Positions 16,551-25,586 of a DNA stretch of 64,000 nt are shown here, in pieces; the stretch's first letter is position 1, and every line of letters begins with the position of its first letter. The stretch comes from Streptantibioticus cattleyicolor NRRL 8057 = DSM 46488. GTDB taxonomy: Bacteria; Actinomycetota; Actinomycetes; Streptomycetales; Streptomycetaceae. The notes under the pieces are model-generated. The model saw only the letters and a list, made by a program, of their open reading frames with translations. It had not been told where the DNA came from and did no database searches. The DNA is taken from NCBI RefSeq assembly GCF_000240165.1, contig NC_017586.1, positions 2,170,001-2,234,000 of the forward strand, in the 5' to 3' direction. Both the position numbers and the translations under genes were made by a program.

Positions 16551-16757
16551 ATGGCCCGTGAGGAACTGGCCCGGCTCACCGGTGAGGGGGATGGAGAGTG
16601 CGGGGGTGATGACTGCCCCAACGTCTACCTGACCGCGTCGGGATCGTTGGTGGTCCAGGGTGACGTGTCGAACGCCTTCGTCCCGCCGGACGGTGAAGCG
16701 CTGGTGGAGATCCCGGAGGCCGTTCTGAGGGAGGCCGTTCGTGCTCTTGGCTGGTGA
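16551..16757 (+). CDS. Small acidic protein at the head of a WhiJ-like operon
   Basis: This 68-residue protein starts at ATG 16551 after GAGGGGGGCG. It is acidic and contains GDGECGGDDCPNVYLTASGSL, a Cys pair about six residues apart, then a beta-rich stretch VVQGDVSNAFVPPDGEALVEIPEAVL. It recalls the small DUF397-like partners of XRE-DUF5753 regulators, although the classical DUF397 core is not obvious. It overlaps the next gene by 17 bp, so the two are probably coupled. A role as an antagonist or co-factor of the XRE protein is inference from similar systems. Confidence 0.6.
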   Translation: MAREELARLTGEGDGECGGDDCPNVYLTASGSLVVQGDVSNAFVPPDGEALVEIPEAVLREAVRALGW

Positions 16758-17259
16758 TGACTGGCGGAGGGCGTTCGACGCCATGGAGTACGAGGCGTGG
16801 CGTTTGGAGACCCTGCCCGTCTACCGGGTCCCGCAGGAGGAAGACGCCATCCGCCGCTTTCTGGCGGGGGAGCCGGTGACGCGACAGGCAACACAGCCTT
16901 GGTTCGACCGGGTCCAGGCTTACGTGGCGAGCGGACGCAGCGTCGGACGGGTCCACATCGTCACGCAACCGCTCTCGGACTACCTCCGCTTCGAGTTCGA
17001 CCATTACCGTCACAATGTCGAGGCCGGGGAAGCCGTTCGCGTCCTCGACGTGACGAACCGCCCCAACCCTCTGGACGGGGTCCAGGACTTCTGGATGTTC
17101 GACCGTTCCCGCATCGTGCTCATGCACTACGAGGCGGACGGCACCCAGGTGAGCCGGGAAGTATACGGCGGCGACCCGGAGCCGTTCCGGGAGTACCAGC
17201 GCATCGCCCTGGCGGAATCGGTTCCCTTCGAGGAGTACGTGAAGGGTCTTGACGCTTGA
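16741..17259 (+). CDS. DUF6879 family protein
   Basis: This 172-residue protein starts at GTG 16741 with GGGAGG at about 16728. The sequence fits the DUF6879 family, which is typical of actinomycetes: AWRLETLPVYRVPQEEDAIRRF, WFDRVQAYVASGRSVGRVHIV, and the DFWMFDRSRIVLMHYEADG block near residues 116-138. There is no signal peptide or membrane helix. No biochemical role is known to me. The gene is fused in expression to the XRE-DUF5753 regulator (11-bp overlap) and the upstream small acidic protein. This is an architecture shared with WhiJ/AbaA-like developmental regulators. Confidence 0.75.
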   Translation: MLLAGDDWRRAFDAMEYEAWRLETLPVYRVPQEEDAIRRFLAGEPVTRQATQPWFDRVQAYVASGRSVGRVHIVTQPLSDYLRFEFDHYRHNVEAGEAVRVLDVTNRPNPLDGVQDFWMFDRSRIVLMHYEADGTQVSREVYGGDPEPFREYQRIALAESVPFEEYVKGLDA

Positions 17260-18079
17260 AGCGGAGCGGCTAGGGAAACCGAAAGCCGACCTGGCCGAGA
17301 CGTTGCGCACACTTCGGAAGCGAGTCGGGCTTTCCCAAGTCCGGCTCGCTCAGCGTTGTCGGATGTCCCAGTCGAAGATCAGCAAGTTGGAAACCAATGA
17401 GATCACGCCGACTCTGGTTGACGTCGATCTCATCTTGCGGGCGCTCAAAGCCCCTGAGCATGTGATGGCCGAGGTGACGGCCATGGCTCGGCTCGCGAAC
17501 ACGGAGTGGCACCCCGTCCGGGCCTCGTGGCGGCGTGGACTGGAGAAGCGCCAGGCGGAGCTGGCCGGTCTGGAGGCGAAGGCCACGGAACTCCGGTACT
17601 TCCTCCCGGCAATGATCACAGGGTTGTTGGCTACCCCCGAATACATTCGGGCGAGCCTCGAATATTCACCGGGAGACGTCTCCAGGACTGTGGCACGAAA
17701 GCTTGAGCGGCAAGCGGTGCTTTACGACGCCACGAAGCGCTTCACCTTTCTGCTCACCGAGCAGGCCATCAGGTGGGCCGTGGTGCCGGCCCCGGCCATG
17801 GCCGTGCAGATCGACCATTTGGCGTCGCTGTCCCATCTGCCCAATGTCCGGATCGGACTCGTGCCCATGGGTACGGTCATGAGCCGTGGCCCCATGAACA
17901 CGTTCACCGTCTACGGCGAGAGACTGGCCACGGTCGAGACCTTCACGGGCCGAACCGTCTTCAGCGACTCCCGCGACATCGCCGAACACCTGGAGATCTT
18001 CCAGCAGTACGAACAGCTTGCCCAGTTCGGAGACGCGGCAAGGAATCTGCTTCGGGAATGGGCCGGCCTCTACCGTTGA
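17249..18079 (+). CDS. XRE-DUF5753 (WhiJ-like) transcriptional regulator
   Basis: This 276-residue protein appears to start at TTG 17249, inside the end of the DUF6879 gene, since the next ATG lies within the helix-turn-helix. The HTH covers about residues 13-70 (LRTLRKRVGLSQVRLAQRC, SQSKISKLE). The DUF5753 ligand-like domain fills about 95-275, with YFLPAMITGLLATPEYIRA, YDATKRFTFLLTEQAIRW and the TFTVYGERLATVETFTG block. Streptomyces carries dozens of such regulators, some affecting sporulation and antibiotic production. It probably binds the palindrome at 16437 and controls its own operon. Confidence 0.85.
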   Translation: MTLEAERLGKPKADLAETLRTLRKRVGLSQVRLAQRCRMSQSKISKLETNEITPTLVDVDLILRALKAPEHVMAEVTAMARLANTEWHPVRASWRRGLEKRQAELAGLEAKATELRYFLPAMITGLLATPEYIRASLEYSPGDVSRTVARKLERQAVLYDATKRFTFLLTEQAIRWAVVPAPAMAVQIDHLASLSHLPNVRIGLVPMGTVMSRGPMNTFTVYGERLATVETFTGRTVFSDSRDIAEHLEIFQQYEQLAQFGDAARNLLREWAGLYR

Positions 18080-18202
18080 TCTTTAGTAGACAACGGGAAT
18101 GACTCTCGCCTACATCCGTCAACCGGCGGACCATGGTCGAACCACGAAGCCGGGGCGGGGGCCCACGGGCGTTCACACACCATCCGACCAGGAGGAAGAG
18201 AC

Positions 18203-18661
18203 GTGACGATCACGCATGCCGGCCAAGCCGAGGTCCTGGGCCTCATCAGCCCCGCCCTCCGGGCGCGGCTCATCACGGACGTGCGCAAGAACTGGCCCGA
18301 CCTCACCGACGACATGGGCGAGCGCGGCGTGAACCAGACGGCGGCCTTCCTGGTCACCAGCGCCCGCACCACCGAGACGCTGACGCCCTCACTACGGGTG
18401 GACGCGTTCTGGCACCGGTTCATCCTGCGGTCGCAGGACTACGCCGCGTTCTCCGAGAGGTTGGGTGCCGGGTTCATCCACCACTTCCCGGACCCCTCCG
18501 AGCAGACCGATCCCGTCAAGGGCCGCGCCGCCCTGGAGCGGGCCACGGCCGCCATCGCGGCGGCCGGGTTCACCATCGACGCCGAGTTCTGGCCCGGAAT
18601 GGGCGCTGCGGAGTGCACCCAGTGCCACGCTGGATGCACCGACAGCCCCGTGAACACGTAG
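18203..18661 (+). CDS. Glycine-rich-domain-protein-like (GRDP-like) protein with Cys-rich tail
   Basis: This 152-residue protein starts at GTG 18203 behind GGAGGAAG (18191-18198). The segment VDAFWHRFILRSQDYAAFSE and then GFIHHFPD at about residues 66-96 resembles the GRDP-like (PF07173) signature, in which a conserved W-H pair occurs in a helical repeat. The C-terminus, AECTQCHAGCTDSP, has a CX2CX3C pattern that could bind metal or form disulphides. There is no signal peptide. It lies 120 bp after the XRE gene and 70 bp before a methyltransferase, with a hairpin between the latter two. I do not know its function. Confidence 0.6.
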   Translation: MTITHAGQAEVLGLISPALRARLITDVRKNWPDLTDDMGERGVNQTAAFLVTSARTTETLTPSLRVDAFWHRFILRSQDYAAFSERLGAGFIHHFPDPSEQTDPVKGRAALERATAAIAAAGFTIDAEFWPGMGAAECTQCHAGCTDSPVNT

Positions 18662-18677
18662 CCACGGCAGGTCGGTC

Positions 18678-18704
18678 GGCCGCCCGGCGTCCTGCCGGGC
18701 GGCC
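18678..18704. terminator. Hairpin between GRDP-like gene and methyltransferase gene
   Basis: A perfect 11-bp stem, GGCCGCCCGGC (18678-18688) and its complement (18694-18704), encloses a 5-nt loop. It lies just after the stop of the GRDP-like gene and could terminate or attenuate transcription into the methyltransferase. Confidence 0.6.
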
Positions 18705-18731
18705 ATGCCCGTGGGCAGGAACGGAGGACAT

Positions 18732-19415
18732 GTGACGGACCCCCGCAGTGCGGCATGGGACACGCATGCACACACCAGACCTCAACGGCGCACGACGAAC
18801 GCCAAGGGCGAGACGACCTGGTTCAACTGGACCCAACATCCCGACCACGGCCCGGGGGCCGAAGCGCTCGGGCTGAAGCCCGGGGACAGCGTCCTCGATC
18901 TGGGGTGCGGGTCGGGCGGTAACCTCGCGCACCTGGCCACACTCGGCATGCGGGCCGTGGGAATCGACTTGTCGGGCGCCCAACTCGCCAAGGCCCGCGA
19001 ACGCTGGGCGCACGTGGACGGGATGGAACTGCACCAGAGCGACGCCCTGGCCTTCCTGGCAGCCTCCGCCACTTCGTACAACGCGATCTACTCGGTGTTC
19101 GGCGCGGCCTACTTCACCGATCCTGGTCAGGCCCTGCCCGCCGTTCACGGGCGCCTCCTGCCCGGGGGCGTCTTCGCCATGTCGCAGCATCCACCGGTGG
19201 AAGGCTGCTACGGCTGCCAGGCGTCCTACATCCCGCGCGGGCCCGACGAGGACCCGGCAATCGTCAAGCGATGGGACCACCCCCCGGCGGTGTGGACCGG
19301 GATGTTGAAGAAGCACGGGTTCGAGGACGTGACCGTCACCGTCCTCCCCGCGCCGGAACACAGCAGGCGCCGAATCGGCACGCTGCTGGTCCGTGGGGTG
19401 CGCGGCTCGTCGTAG
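18732..19415 (+). CDS. Class I SAM-dependent methyltransferase
   Basis: This 227-residue protein starts at GTG 18732 with GGAGG only four bases upstream. An ATG at 18705 directly after the hairpin is an alternative. The Rossmann-fold motif I, VLDLGCGSGGNLAHL, is at about residues 46-60, and GIDLSGAQLAKARERW follows as motif II. Motif IV is not a canonical DPPY, so a small-molecule or protein O/N-methylation target is more likely than nucleic acid. The C-terminus is short. It is followed by a strong palindromic terminator. The substrate is unknown. Association with the GRDP-like protein is only positional. Confidence 0.8.
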   Translation: MTDPRSAAWDTHAHTRPQRRTTNAKGETTWFNWTQHPDHGPGAEALGLKPGDSVLDLGCGSGGNLAHLATLGMRAVGIDLSGAQLAKARERWAHVDGMELHQSDALAFLAASATSYNAIYSVFGAAYFTDPGQALPAVHGRLLPGGVFAMSQHPPVEGCYGCQASYIPRGPDEDPAIVKRWDHPPAVWTGMLKKHGFEDVTVTVLPAPEHSRRRIGTLLVRGVRGSS

Positions 19416-19416
19416 G

Positions 19417-19450
19417 AAGGGGGCCCGGCCGTCGACGGCCGGGCCCCCTT
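19417..19450. terminator. 34-bp perfect palindrome, bidirectional terminator
   Basis: AAGGGGGCCCGGCCGTC (19417-19433) is followed directly by its exact reverse complement to 19450. It sits between the converging methyltransferase and acyl-CoA dehydrogenase genes. Confidence 0.8.
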
Positions 19451-19481
19451 CGTCCGGGCAAGGCGGAGGTGCGGTACCCCG

Positions 19482-20639
19482 CTACGGCAAGTTGCGGGCC
19501 ATCACGATCCGCTGGACCTGGTTCGTGCCCTCGTAGATCTGCGTGATCTTGGCGTCGCGCATCATGCGCTCCACCGGGTAGTCGCGGGTGTAGCCGTAGC
19601 CGCCGAGGAGTTGGACGGCGTCGGTGGTGATCTCCATGGCGACGTCGGAGGCGAAGCACTTGGCGGCGGCGCCGTGGAAGGTCAGGTCGGCGTCGCCGCG
19701 TTCGGACTTGGCGGCGGCGGCGTAGGTGAGCTGGCGGGCGGCCTCCAGTTTCATGGCCATGTCGGCCAGCATGAACTGGATGCCCTGGAAGTCGGCGATG
19801 GCCTTGCCGAACTGCTTGCGCTCGGTCACGTAGCCCTTGGCGTAGTCCAGGGCGCCCTGGGCGATGCCGAGGGCCTGGGCGGCGATGGTGATGCGGGTGT
19901 GGTCGAGGGTCTTCATCGCGGTGGCGAAGCCGGTGCCCTCGGCGCCGATCATGCGGTCGGCGGGGATGCGGACGTTGTCGAAGTAGACCTCGCGGGTGGG
20001 CGAGCCCTTGATGCCCAGCTTCTTCTCCGGGGCGCCGAAGGAGACGCCCTCGTCGGACTTCTCCACCACGAAGGCGCTGATGCCCTTGGAGCGCTTCTCG
20101 GGGTCGGTGACGGCCATCACCGTGTAGTACTCGGAGACGCCCGCGTTGGTGATCCACCGCTTGACGCCGTTGAGCACGTAGGAGTCGCCGTCGCGTACCG
20201 CGCGGGTCTTCATGCCGGCCGCGTCCGAGCCCGCCTCCGGCTCCGACAGGCAGTAGGAGAACATCGCGTCGCCCTTGGCCAGCGGCCCCAGGTACTTCTT
20301 CTTCAGCTCCTCGGAGCCGGAGAGGATCACCGGCAGCGAGCCGAGCTTGTTGACCGCCGGGATCAGCGAGGAGGAGGCGCAGGCGCGGGCCACCTCCTCG
20401 ATCACCAGCACGGTGGCGAGCGCGTCGGCGCCGGCGCCGCCGTAGGACTCCGGGACGTGGACCGCGTGCAGGTCGGCGGCGACCAGGGCGTCGTGCGCCT
20501 CCTGCGGGAAACGCGCCTGCTCGTCGACGTCCGCGGCGAACGGTGCGATCTTCGCCTCGGCGAGCGAACGCACCGTCTCACGGAGCATCTCGTGCTCCTC
20601 GGAGAGGCGGTAGAGATCGAATTCGTTGGAACCCGCCAA
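19482..20639 (-). CDS. Acyl-CoA dehydrogenase
   Basis: This 385-residue protein starts at TTG 20639, preceded by GGGAGTGAG. It shows the full acyl-CoA dehydrogenase pattern: CLSEPEAGSDAAGM at about residue 129, the second FAD/substrate block WITNAGVSEYY, and IYEGTNQVQRIVMARNLP at the C-terminus, where the Glu is the catalytic base in short- and branched-chain enzymes. It oxidises acyl-CoA to enoyl-CoA with electrons passing to ETF in fatty-acid or branched-chain amino-acid breakdown. It resembles S. coelicolor AcdH-type enzymes. A TAGGAT -10 and a TTAC-N6-GTAA palindrome upstream suggest repressor control. Confidence 0.93.
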   Translation of the reverse strand: MAGSNEFDLYRLSEEHEMLRETVRSLAEAKIAPFAADVDEQARFPQEAHDALVAADLHAVHVPESYGGAGADALATVLVIEEVARACASSSLIPAVNKLGSLPVILSGSEELKKKYLGPLAKGDAMFSYCLSEPEAGSDAAGMKTRAVRDGDSYVLNGVKRWITNAGVSEYYTVMAVTDPEKRSKGISAFVVEKSDEGVSFGAPEKKLGIKGSPTREVYFDNVRIPADRMIGAEGTGFATAMKTLDHTRITIAAQALGIAQGALDYAKGYVTERKQFGKAIADFQGIQFMLADMAMKLEAARQLTYAAAAKSERGDADLTFHGAAAKCFASDVAMEITTDAVQLLGGYGYTRDYPVERMMRDAKITQIYEGTNQVQRIVMARNLP

Positions 20640-20696
20640 GGCGTCTCACTCCCGACATCCGCATAACCGTGCCCGCCGTGCGGGCGCGCCTGCTAA

Positions 20697-20720
20697 TTAC
20701 CGTTAAGTAACGTCATCCTA
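20697..20720 (-). promoter_or_regulatory. Promoter -10 with overlapping TTAC-N6-GTAA operator for acyl-CoA dehydrogenase
   Basis: On the minus strand TAGGAT (20720-20715) fits a Streptomyces -10 box. Immediately downstream lies the palindrome TTACTTAACGGTAA (20710-20697), where a repressor would block transcription. The same TTAC-N6-GTAA architecture occurs before the thiolase gene at 56748-56761. Confidence 0.55.
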
Positions 20721-20884
20721 GGCCCGAGGCCGACTCCGCGATACGTGAGCTACCCGACAGCCTGCCCGGCCACGCCCCCACGCACCGCCTCGTCGCACGG
20801 CGGCCCGACTATGCTCGGTTGCCACGCGTGCAACCGATGCAGCACCTCGCACCACCCGTGGCACCCCCGAAAGGCGATACAGGC

Positions 20885-22225
20885 GTGAAGCTCACCGTGA
20901 TCGGCACCGGATACCTCGGAGCGACCCACGCGGCGGCCATGGCGGAGCTGGGCTTCGAGGTGCTGGGGCTGGACATCGATCCGGACAAGATCGCCATGCT
21001 CTCCCGGGGCCACCTGCCGATCTACGAGCCCGGCCTGGACGAGCTGCTCCAGCGGCACGTCGACGGGGTGGCCGGCTCCACCGGGCGGCTGCGCTTCACC
21101 ACCGACTGGCAGGAGGCCGCCGACTTCGGCGACGTCCATTTCGTGTGCGTCAACACCCCGCAGAAGCGCGGCGAGTACGCCTGCGACATGTCGTACGTGG
21201 AGAGCGCGGTGGAGTCGCTCGCCCCGCATCTGACCCGGCCGACGCTGGTGGTGGGGAAGTCCACGGTGCCGGTGGGCAGCGCCGAGCGGCTGGCGGAGCG
21301 GCTGGCCGCGCTCGCCCCGGCCGGGGCCGCCGCGGAGCTGGCGTGGAACCCGGAGTTCCTGCGCGAGGGGTTCGCCGTGGAGGACACCCTGCACCCGGAC
21401 CGGATCGTGATCGGGGTGCGCTCGGAGGAGGCGGAGAAGGCGCTGCGGGAGGTCTACGCCACCCCGATCGGGGCCGGCACCCCGCTGGTGGTCACCGACT
21501 ACGCCACCGCGGAGCTGGTGAAGAACGCCGCCAACTCCTTCCTGTCCACCAAGATCTCGTTCATCAACGCGATGGCCGAGGTGTGCGAGGCGGCCGGCGG
21601 TGACGTGGTCAAGCTCGCCGAGGCCATCGGGTACGACGACCGGATCGGCCACAAGTTCCTGCGCGCCGGGATCGGCTTCGGCGGCGGCTGCCTGCCCAAG
21701 GACATCCGCGCCTTCATGGCCCGGGCCGGCGAGCTGGGGGCCGACCAGGCGCTGACCTTCCTGCGCGAGGTCGACTCGATCAACATGCGCCGCCGGGGGC
21801 ACATGGTGGAGATGGCCCGCGAGGCGTGCGGCGCCGACGGCTCCTTCCTCGGCAAGCGGATCGCGGTGCTGGGCGCCACCTTCAAGCCCGACTCCGACGA
21901 CGTACGGGACTCCCCCGCGCTCAACGTGGCCGGCCAGATCCAGCTCCAGGGCGGCCAGGTCACCGTCTACGACCCCAAGGGGATGGAGAACGCCGCCCGG
22001 CTCTTCCCGACCCTGACCTACGCCGCCAGCGCGCTGGAGGCGGTGCGCGGCGCCGACGTGGTGCTCCATCTGACCGAGTGGCGCGAGTTCCGTGAGCTGG
22101 ACCCGGTGGCGCTGGGTTCGGTGGCCGCCGTCCGGCGCATCCTGGACGGCCGCAACACCCTCGACCCGCAGACGTGGCGGTCGGCGGGGTGGACGTTCCG
22201 GGCGATGGGCCGCCCGCGGGTGTGA
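20885..22225 (+). CDS. UDP-glucose 6-dehydrogenase
   Basis: This 446-residue enzyme starts at GTG 20885 with AAAGG upstream. It has an N-terminal NAD-binding GTGYLG (residues 7-12), VCVNTP near 87-92, GKSTVPVG at 124-131, the catalytic Cys269 in GFGGGCLPKD, and the C-terminal NAD/UDP domain with FKPDSDDVRDSP. It oxidises UDP-glucose to UDP-glucuronate, the precursor of acidic wall and capsular polysaccharides. It stands alone, but the upstream LCP/glycosyltransferase block and downstream GtrA gene suggest its product feeds a wall polymer such as a teichuronic acid. That link is inference. Confidence 0.93.
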   Translation: MKLTVIGTGYLGATHAAAMAELGFEVLGLDIDPDKIAMLSRGHLPIYEPGLDELLQRHVDGVAGSTGRLRFTTDWQEAADFGDVHFVCVNTPQKRGEYACDMSYVESAVESLAPHLTRPTLVVGKSTVPVGSAERLAERLAALAPAGAAAELAWNPEFLREGFAVEDTLHPDRIVIGVRSEEAEKALREVYATPIGAGTPLVVTDYATAELVKNAANSFLSTKISFINAMAEVCEAAGGDVVKLAEAIGYDDRIGHKFLRAGIGFGGGCLPKDIRAFMARAGELGADQALTFLREVDSINMRRRGHMVEMAREACGADGSFLGKRIAVLGATFKPDSDDVRDSPALNVAGQIQLQGGQVTVYDPKGMENAARLFPTLTYAASALEAVRGADVVLHLTEWREFRELDPVALGSVAAVRRILDGRNTLDPQTWRSAGWTFRAMGRPRV

Positions 22226-22230
22226 GGCGC

Positions 22231-22256
22231 CCGGCCGGGCCGCGCGGCCCGGCCGG
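22231..22256. terminator. 26-bp GC palindrome between convergent genes
   Basis: CCGGCCGGGCC and its complement flank a GCGC centre, perfectly palindromic. It lies between the ends of the UDP-glucose dehydrogenase and dipeptidase genes. Confidence 0.65.
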
Positions 22257-22268
22257 CCATCGGCACGG

Positions 22269-23459
22269 TCAGCCGTCGAGCTGGTCGATGGTGGCGGTCG
22301 ACGGGCCGCGTACGGAACGCAGCCGGACGGCCACCGACTCCGCCTCGCGCAGCACCCGCAACGGGTTGTGCCAGGTCAGCTTCGCCAGGTCGGTCTCGGA
22401 CCAGCCACGGCGCAGCAGCTCGGCGACGAGGTTGGGGTAGCCGGAGACGTCGGCGAGGTCGGCCGGGGTGAAGGCGGTGCCGTCGTAGTCGCCGCCGACG
22501 CCGATGTGGTCGACGCCGGCGACCTCGCGCATGTGGTCGAGGTGGTCGGCGACGGTCGCCGCGGTGGCCACCGGACGCGGGTTGGCGGCCTCGAAGGCGC
22601 GCTGCACCGCCATCGCCTCGGGCGTGGTGTCCAGCGGGTGGAAGCCGTGGGCGCGCATGTTGTCGTCGGCGGCCCGGGTCCAGGCGATCGCCTCGGGCAG
22701 GATGAACTTGGGCACGAAGGTGGCCATCGCCACGCCGCCGTTGGCCGGCAGGGCCGCGAGCACGTCGTCGGGGACGTTGCGGACGTGGTCGCAGACCGCG
22801 CGGGCGGAGGAGTGCGAGAAGATCACCGGCGCCTCGCTGACCCGCAGCGCGTCCCGCATGGTGTCGGCGGAGACGTGGCTGAGGTCGACGAGCATGCCCA
22901 GCCGGTTCATCTCGCGGACGACCTCCTCGCCGAACCGGGTCAGTCCGCCGGCCGCGGGCTCGTCGGTGGCCGAGTCGGCCCACGGGACGTTGTCGTTGTG
23001 GGTGAGGGTCAGATAGCGCACCCCGAGCGCGTACAGCGCCCGCAGGGTGGCCAGCGAGCAGTTGATGGAGTGGCCGCCCTCGGCGCCCATCAGGGAGGCG
23101 ATCCGGCCCTCGGCGCGGGCGGCCTCCACCTCGTCGGCGGTGAACGCCGGCCGCAGGTCGGCCGGGTGGCGCTCGGCGAGCCGCAGCACGCAGTCGATCT
23201 GCTCCAGGGTGGCGCTGACCGCGTCGTCGCCGGCCAGGTCGGAGCGGACGTAGACGGACCAGAACTGGGCGCCCACGCCGCCGGCCCGCAGCCGGGGCAG
23301 GTCGGTGTGGAGCACCCCGGTGCGGTCGGCGGCGATGTCGAGCCGGTCGAGGTCGTAGCGGACCTGTTCGCGCAGCGCCCACGGCAGGTCGTTGTGGCCG
23401 TCGACCACCGGGTGGGCGGCGAGGAGTTCGCGGGCGCGGGCCGTCAGGTCGCCGCTCAC
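22269..23459 (-). CDS. Membrane-dipeptidase family (M19) dipeptidase
   Basis: This 396-residue protein starts at GTG 23459, overlapping the purE stop as GTGA. It belongs to the renal dipeptidase family: [11 protein letters not shown] at about residues 20-30 carries the first zinc ligands, SLMGAEGG contains the bridging Glu, [11 protein letters not shown] and [10 protein letters not shown] give later His ligands, and [13 protein letters not shown] closes the site. These zinc enzymes cleave dipeptides, including D-amino-acid ones. No signal peptide is present, so it is cytosolic. Coupling to purE suggests co-expression, but no biochemical link to purines is known to me. Confidence 0.92.
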   Translation of the reverse strand: MSGDLTARARELLAAHPVVDGHNDLPWALREQVRYDLDRLDIAADRTGVLHTDLPRLRAGGVGAQFWSVYVRSDLAGDDAVSATLEQIDCVLRLAERHPADLRPAFTADEVEAARAEGRIASLMGAEGGHSINCSLATLRALYALGVRYLTLTHNDNVPWADSATDEPAAGGLTRFGEEVVREMNRLGMLVDLSHVSADTMRDALRVSEAPVIFSHSSARAVCDHVRNVPDDVLAALPANGGVAMATFVPKFILPEAIAWTRAADDNMRAHGFHPLDTTPEAMAVQRAFEAANPRPVATAATVADHLDHMREVAGVDHIGVGGDYDGTAFTPADLADVSGYPNLVAELLRRGWSETDLAKLTWHNPLRVLREAESVAVRLRSVRGPSTATIDQLDG

Positions 23460-24022
23460 TTGGCGAACCCGAAGTTCTTGCCGCCCTCCACCTTGGTGCG
23501 CAGCCGCCGGCCCTTCTCGGTGGCCTGGTGGTTGAGGTCCTCCTGGAAGTGGCCCATGCGCTCGGCGAGTTCGGGGTCGAACGCGGCGAGCATGCGGACC
23601 GCGAGGAGCCCGGCGTTGCGGGCGCCGCCGACCGAGACGGTGGCCACCGGGACGCCGGCCGGCATCTGCACGATGGACAGCAGCGAGTCCATGCCGTCGA
23701 GGTACTTCAGCGGCACCGGCACCCCGATGACCGGCAGGGTGGTGACCGAGGCGAGCATCCCCGGCAGGTGGGCGGCGCCGCCGGCCCCGGCGATGATCGC
23801 CTTGAGCCCGCGGCCGGCCGCCTGCTCCCCGTAGGCGATCATCTCGCGCGGCATGCGGTGCGCGGAGACCACGTCCACCTCGTAGGACACCTCGAACTCG
23901 TCGAGCGCCTGGGCGGCGGCCTCCATCACGGGCCAGTCGGAGTCGGACCCCATGACGACGCCGACGGCGGGCGCCTCGGCCGTGCGGGCGCCGGAGCTGG
24001 GTGCGGGCGGGACGTTGCTCAC
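23456..24022 (-). CDS. purE: N5-carboxyaminoimidazole ribonucleotide mutase PurE
   Basis: This 188-residue protein starts at GTG 24022, overlapping purK as GTGA. The PurE class I signature is complete: [21 protein letters not shown] with the catalytic His, and [17 protein letters not shown]. It converts N5-CAIR made by PurK into CAIR in de novo purine synthesis. A 15-residue Pro/Ala-rich N-terminal extension and a basic C-terminal tail lie outside the core. The purK-purE-dipeptidase overlaps show one translationally coupled operon. Confidence 0.96.
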   Translation of the reverse strand: MSNVPPAPSSGARTAEAPAVGVVMGSDSDWPVMEAAAQALDEFEVSYEVDVVSAHRMPREMIAYGEQAAGRGLKAIIAGAGGAAHLPGMLASVTTLPVIGVPVPLKYLDGMDSLLSIVQMPAGVPVATVSVGGARNAGLLAVRMLAAFDPELAERMGHFQEDLNHQATEKGRRLRTKVEGGKNFGFAK

Positions 24023-25173
24023 TCTTGGATCGTTCCTCGCAGGTAGTCGGCGGCGTGCCGGGCGCGTTCGCGGACGTCGGCCAGGTCGTCGCCCCAGGTG
24101 TTGACGTGCCCGACCTTACGGCCTGGCTTGACGTCCTTGCCGTACATGTGGATCTTCAGCCCCGGGTCGCGTGCCATGCAGTGCAGATAGGCGAAGTACA
24201 TGTCGGGGAAGTCGCCGCCGAGGACGTTGCACATCACGGTCCAGCGGGCACGCGGGCGCGGGTCGCCGAGCGGCAGGTCGAGCACGGCGCGCAGGTGGTT
24301 GGCGAACTGCGAGGTGACCGCGCCGTCCTGGGTCCAGTGGCCGCTGTTGTGCGGGCGCATGGCGAGTTCGTTGACGAGGATCCGGCCGTCGCGGGTCTCG
24401 AACAGCTCGACCGCGAGGTGGCCGACGACGCCGAGGTCCTTGGCGATGGTGAGCGCGAGTCGCTGGGCGGCGGCGGACAGTTCGCCGGACAGTCCGGGGG
24501 CGGGGGCGATCACGGTGTCGCAGACGCCGTCGACCTGGACGGACTCGACCACCGGGTAGGCGACCGCCTGGCCGTGCGGGGAGCGCACGACGTTGGCGGC
24601 GAGTTCGCGGGCGAAGTCGACCTTCTCCTCGGCGAGCACCGGGACGCCGGCCTTGAACGGCTCGGCGGCCTCGGTGACGTCCCGGACGACCCATACGCCC
24701 TTGCCGTCGTAGCCGCCACGGACGGTCTTGAGGACGACGGGGAAGCCGTCGGTGCCCTCGGCGGCCCCTTCGGCGGCGAAGGCGGCGACGTCGGCCGGGT
24801 CGGCGACGATGCGGTTGCGCGGGCAGGGCACCCCGATCGCGGCGAGCCGGGCCCGCATCAGCCCCTTGTCCTGGGCGTGCATCAGGGCGTCGGGGCCGGG
24901 GCGTACGGTGACGCCCTCGGCCTGAAGGGCCCGCAGGTGTTCGGTGGGTACGTGCTCGTGGTCGAAGGTGAGCACGTCGCAACCGCGGGCGAAGGCGCGC
25001 AGGGTGTCGAGGTCGCGGTAGTCGCCGACCACCACGTCGTTGACCACCTGGGCCGCCGAGTCCTGCGGGGTGTCGCTGAGGAGCCTGAACCTGATGCCGA
25101 GGGGGATGCCCGCCTCGTGCGTCATACGCGCGAGCTGGCCGCCCCCCACCATGCCGACTACGGGGAATGTCAC
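24019..25173 (-). CDS. purK: 5-(carboxyamino)imidazole ribonucleotide synthase PurK
   Basis: This 384-residue protein starts at GTG 25173 ([17 protein letters not shown]); an ATG at 25206 would add 11 residues. It has the PurK preATP-grasp domain, the ATP-grasp block [20 protein letters not shown], the metal ligands in [15 protein letters not shown] and a C-terminal domain. It uses ATP and bicarbonate to carboxylate AIR to N5-CAIR, the substrate of PurE. It is the first gene of the operon, so the promoter should lie in 25174-25586. Confidence 0.96.
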   Translation of the reverse strand: MTFPVVGMVGGGQLARMTHEAGIPLGIRFRLLSDTPQDSAAQVVNDVVVGDYRDLDTLRAFARGCDVLTFDHEHVPTEHLRALQAEGVTVRPGPDALMHAQDKGLMRARLAAIGVPCPRNRIVADPADVAAFAAEGAAEGTDGFPVVLKTVRGGYDGKGVWVVRDVTEAAEPFKAGVPVLAEEKVDFARELAANVVRSPHGQAVAYPVVESVQVDGVCDTVIAPAPGLSGELSAAAQRLALTIAKDLGVVGHLAVELFETRDGRILVNELAMRPHNSGHWTQDGAVTSQFANHLRAVLDLPLGDPRPRARWTVMCNVLGGDFPDMYFAYLHCMARDPGLKIHMYGKDVKPGRKVGHVNTWGDDLADVRERARHAADYLRGTIQE

Positions 25174-25586
25174 CCGTCCAGGGTATCGGCCGTTGCCCGG
25201 TTCCATGACGTGGGCCTCGTAGGAACGCACCAAGAGCCGCTCCGGGGGCGCCTCCGGCCTCGGCGGATCGCACAGAACGCGACGGACGGAGCGGCCAGTG
25301 TGCGACACGCCCGAGCGCGTGGGGACGTCACGAGAATGTAAGACGAATTTCAGCCTGCGCACCGAACCCCATCGCCACCTGGATCGTCTACGCTCACGCG
25401 GGTGCGCCGTACCCGGCCTCCCGCACCCTCAACTGGCTCGAAACAAGCGGGTTTCATACCCTTGCCGAAGCCGCGTTACACCACTCGACAGGCGCTCGTT
25501 CATTTCCGGTGGTTAGCATGAGGGCCGGGGGAACAGCCGAACAGCCCAGAAGACCGGCCACCTACAGACAGGGTCCAGCGATCATT
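25174..25586. other. 413-bp divergent intergenic region between purK and gtrA-like gene
   Basis: I see no gene here. It must hold both divergent promoters. TAGCAT at 25514-25519 resembles a -10 box for the rightward gene. On the other strand TACATT (near 25333-25338) could serve purK. No clear purine operator or riboswitch was recognised. Confidence 0.5.
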
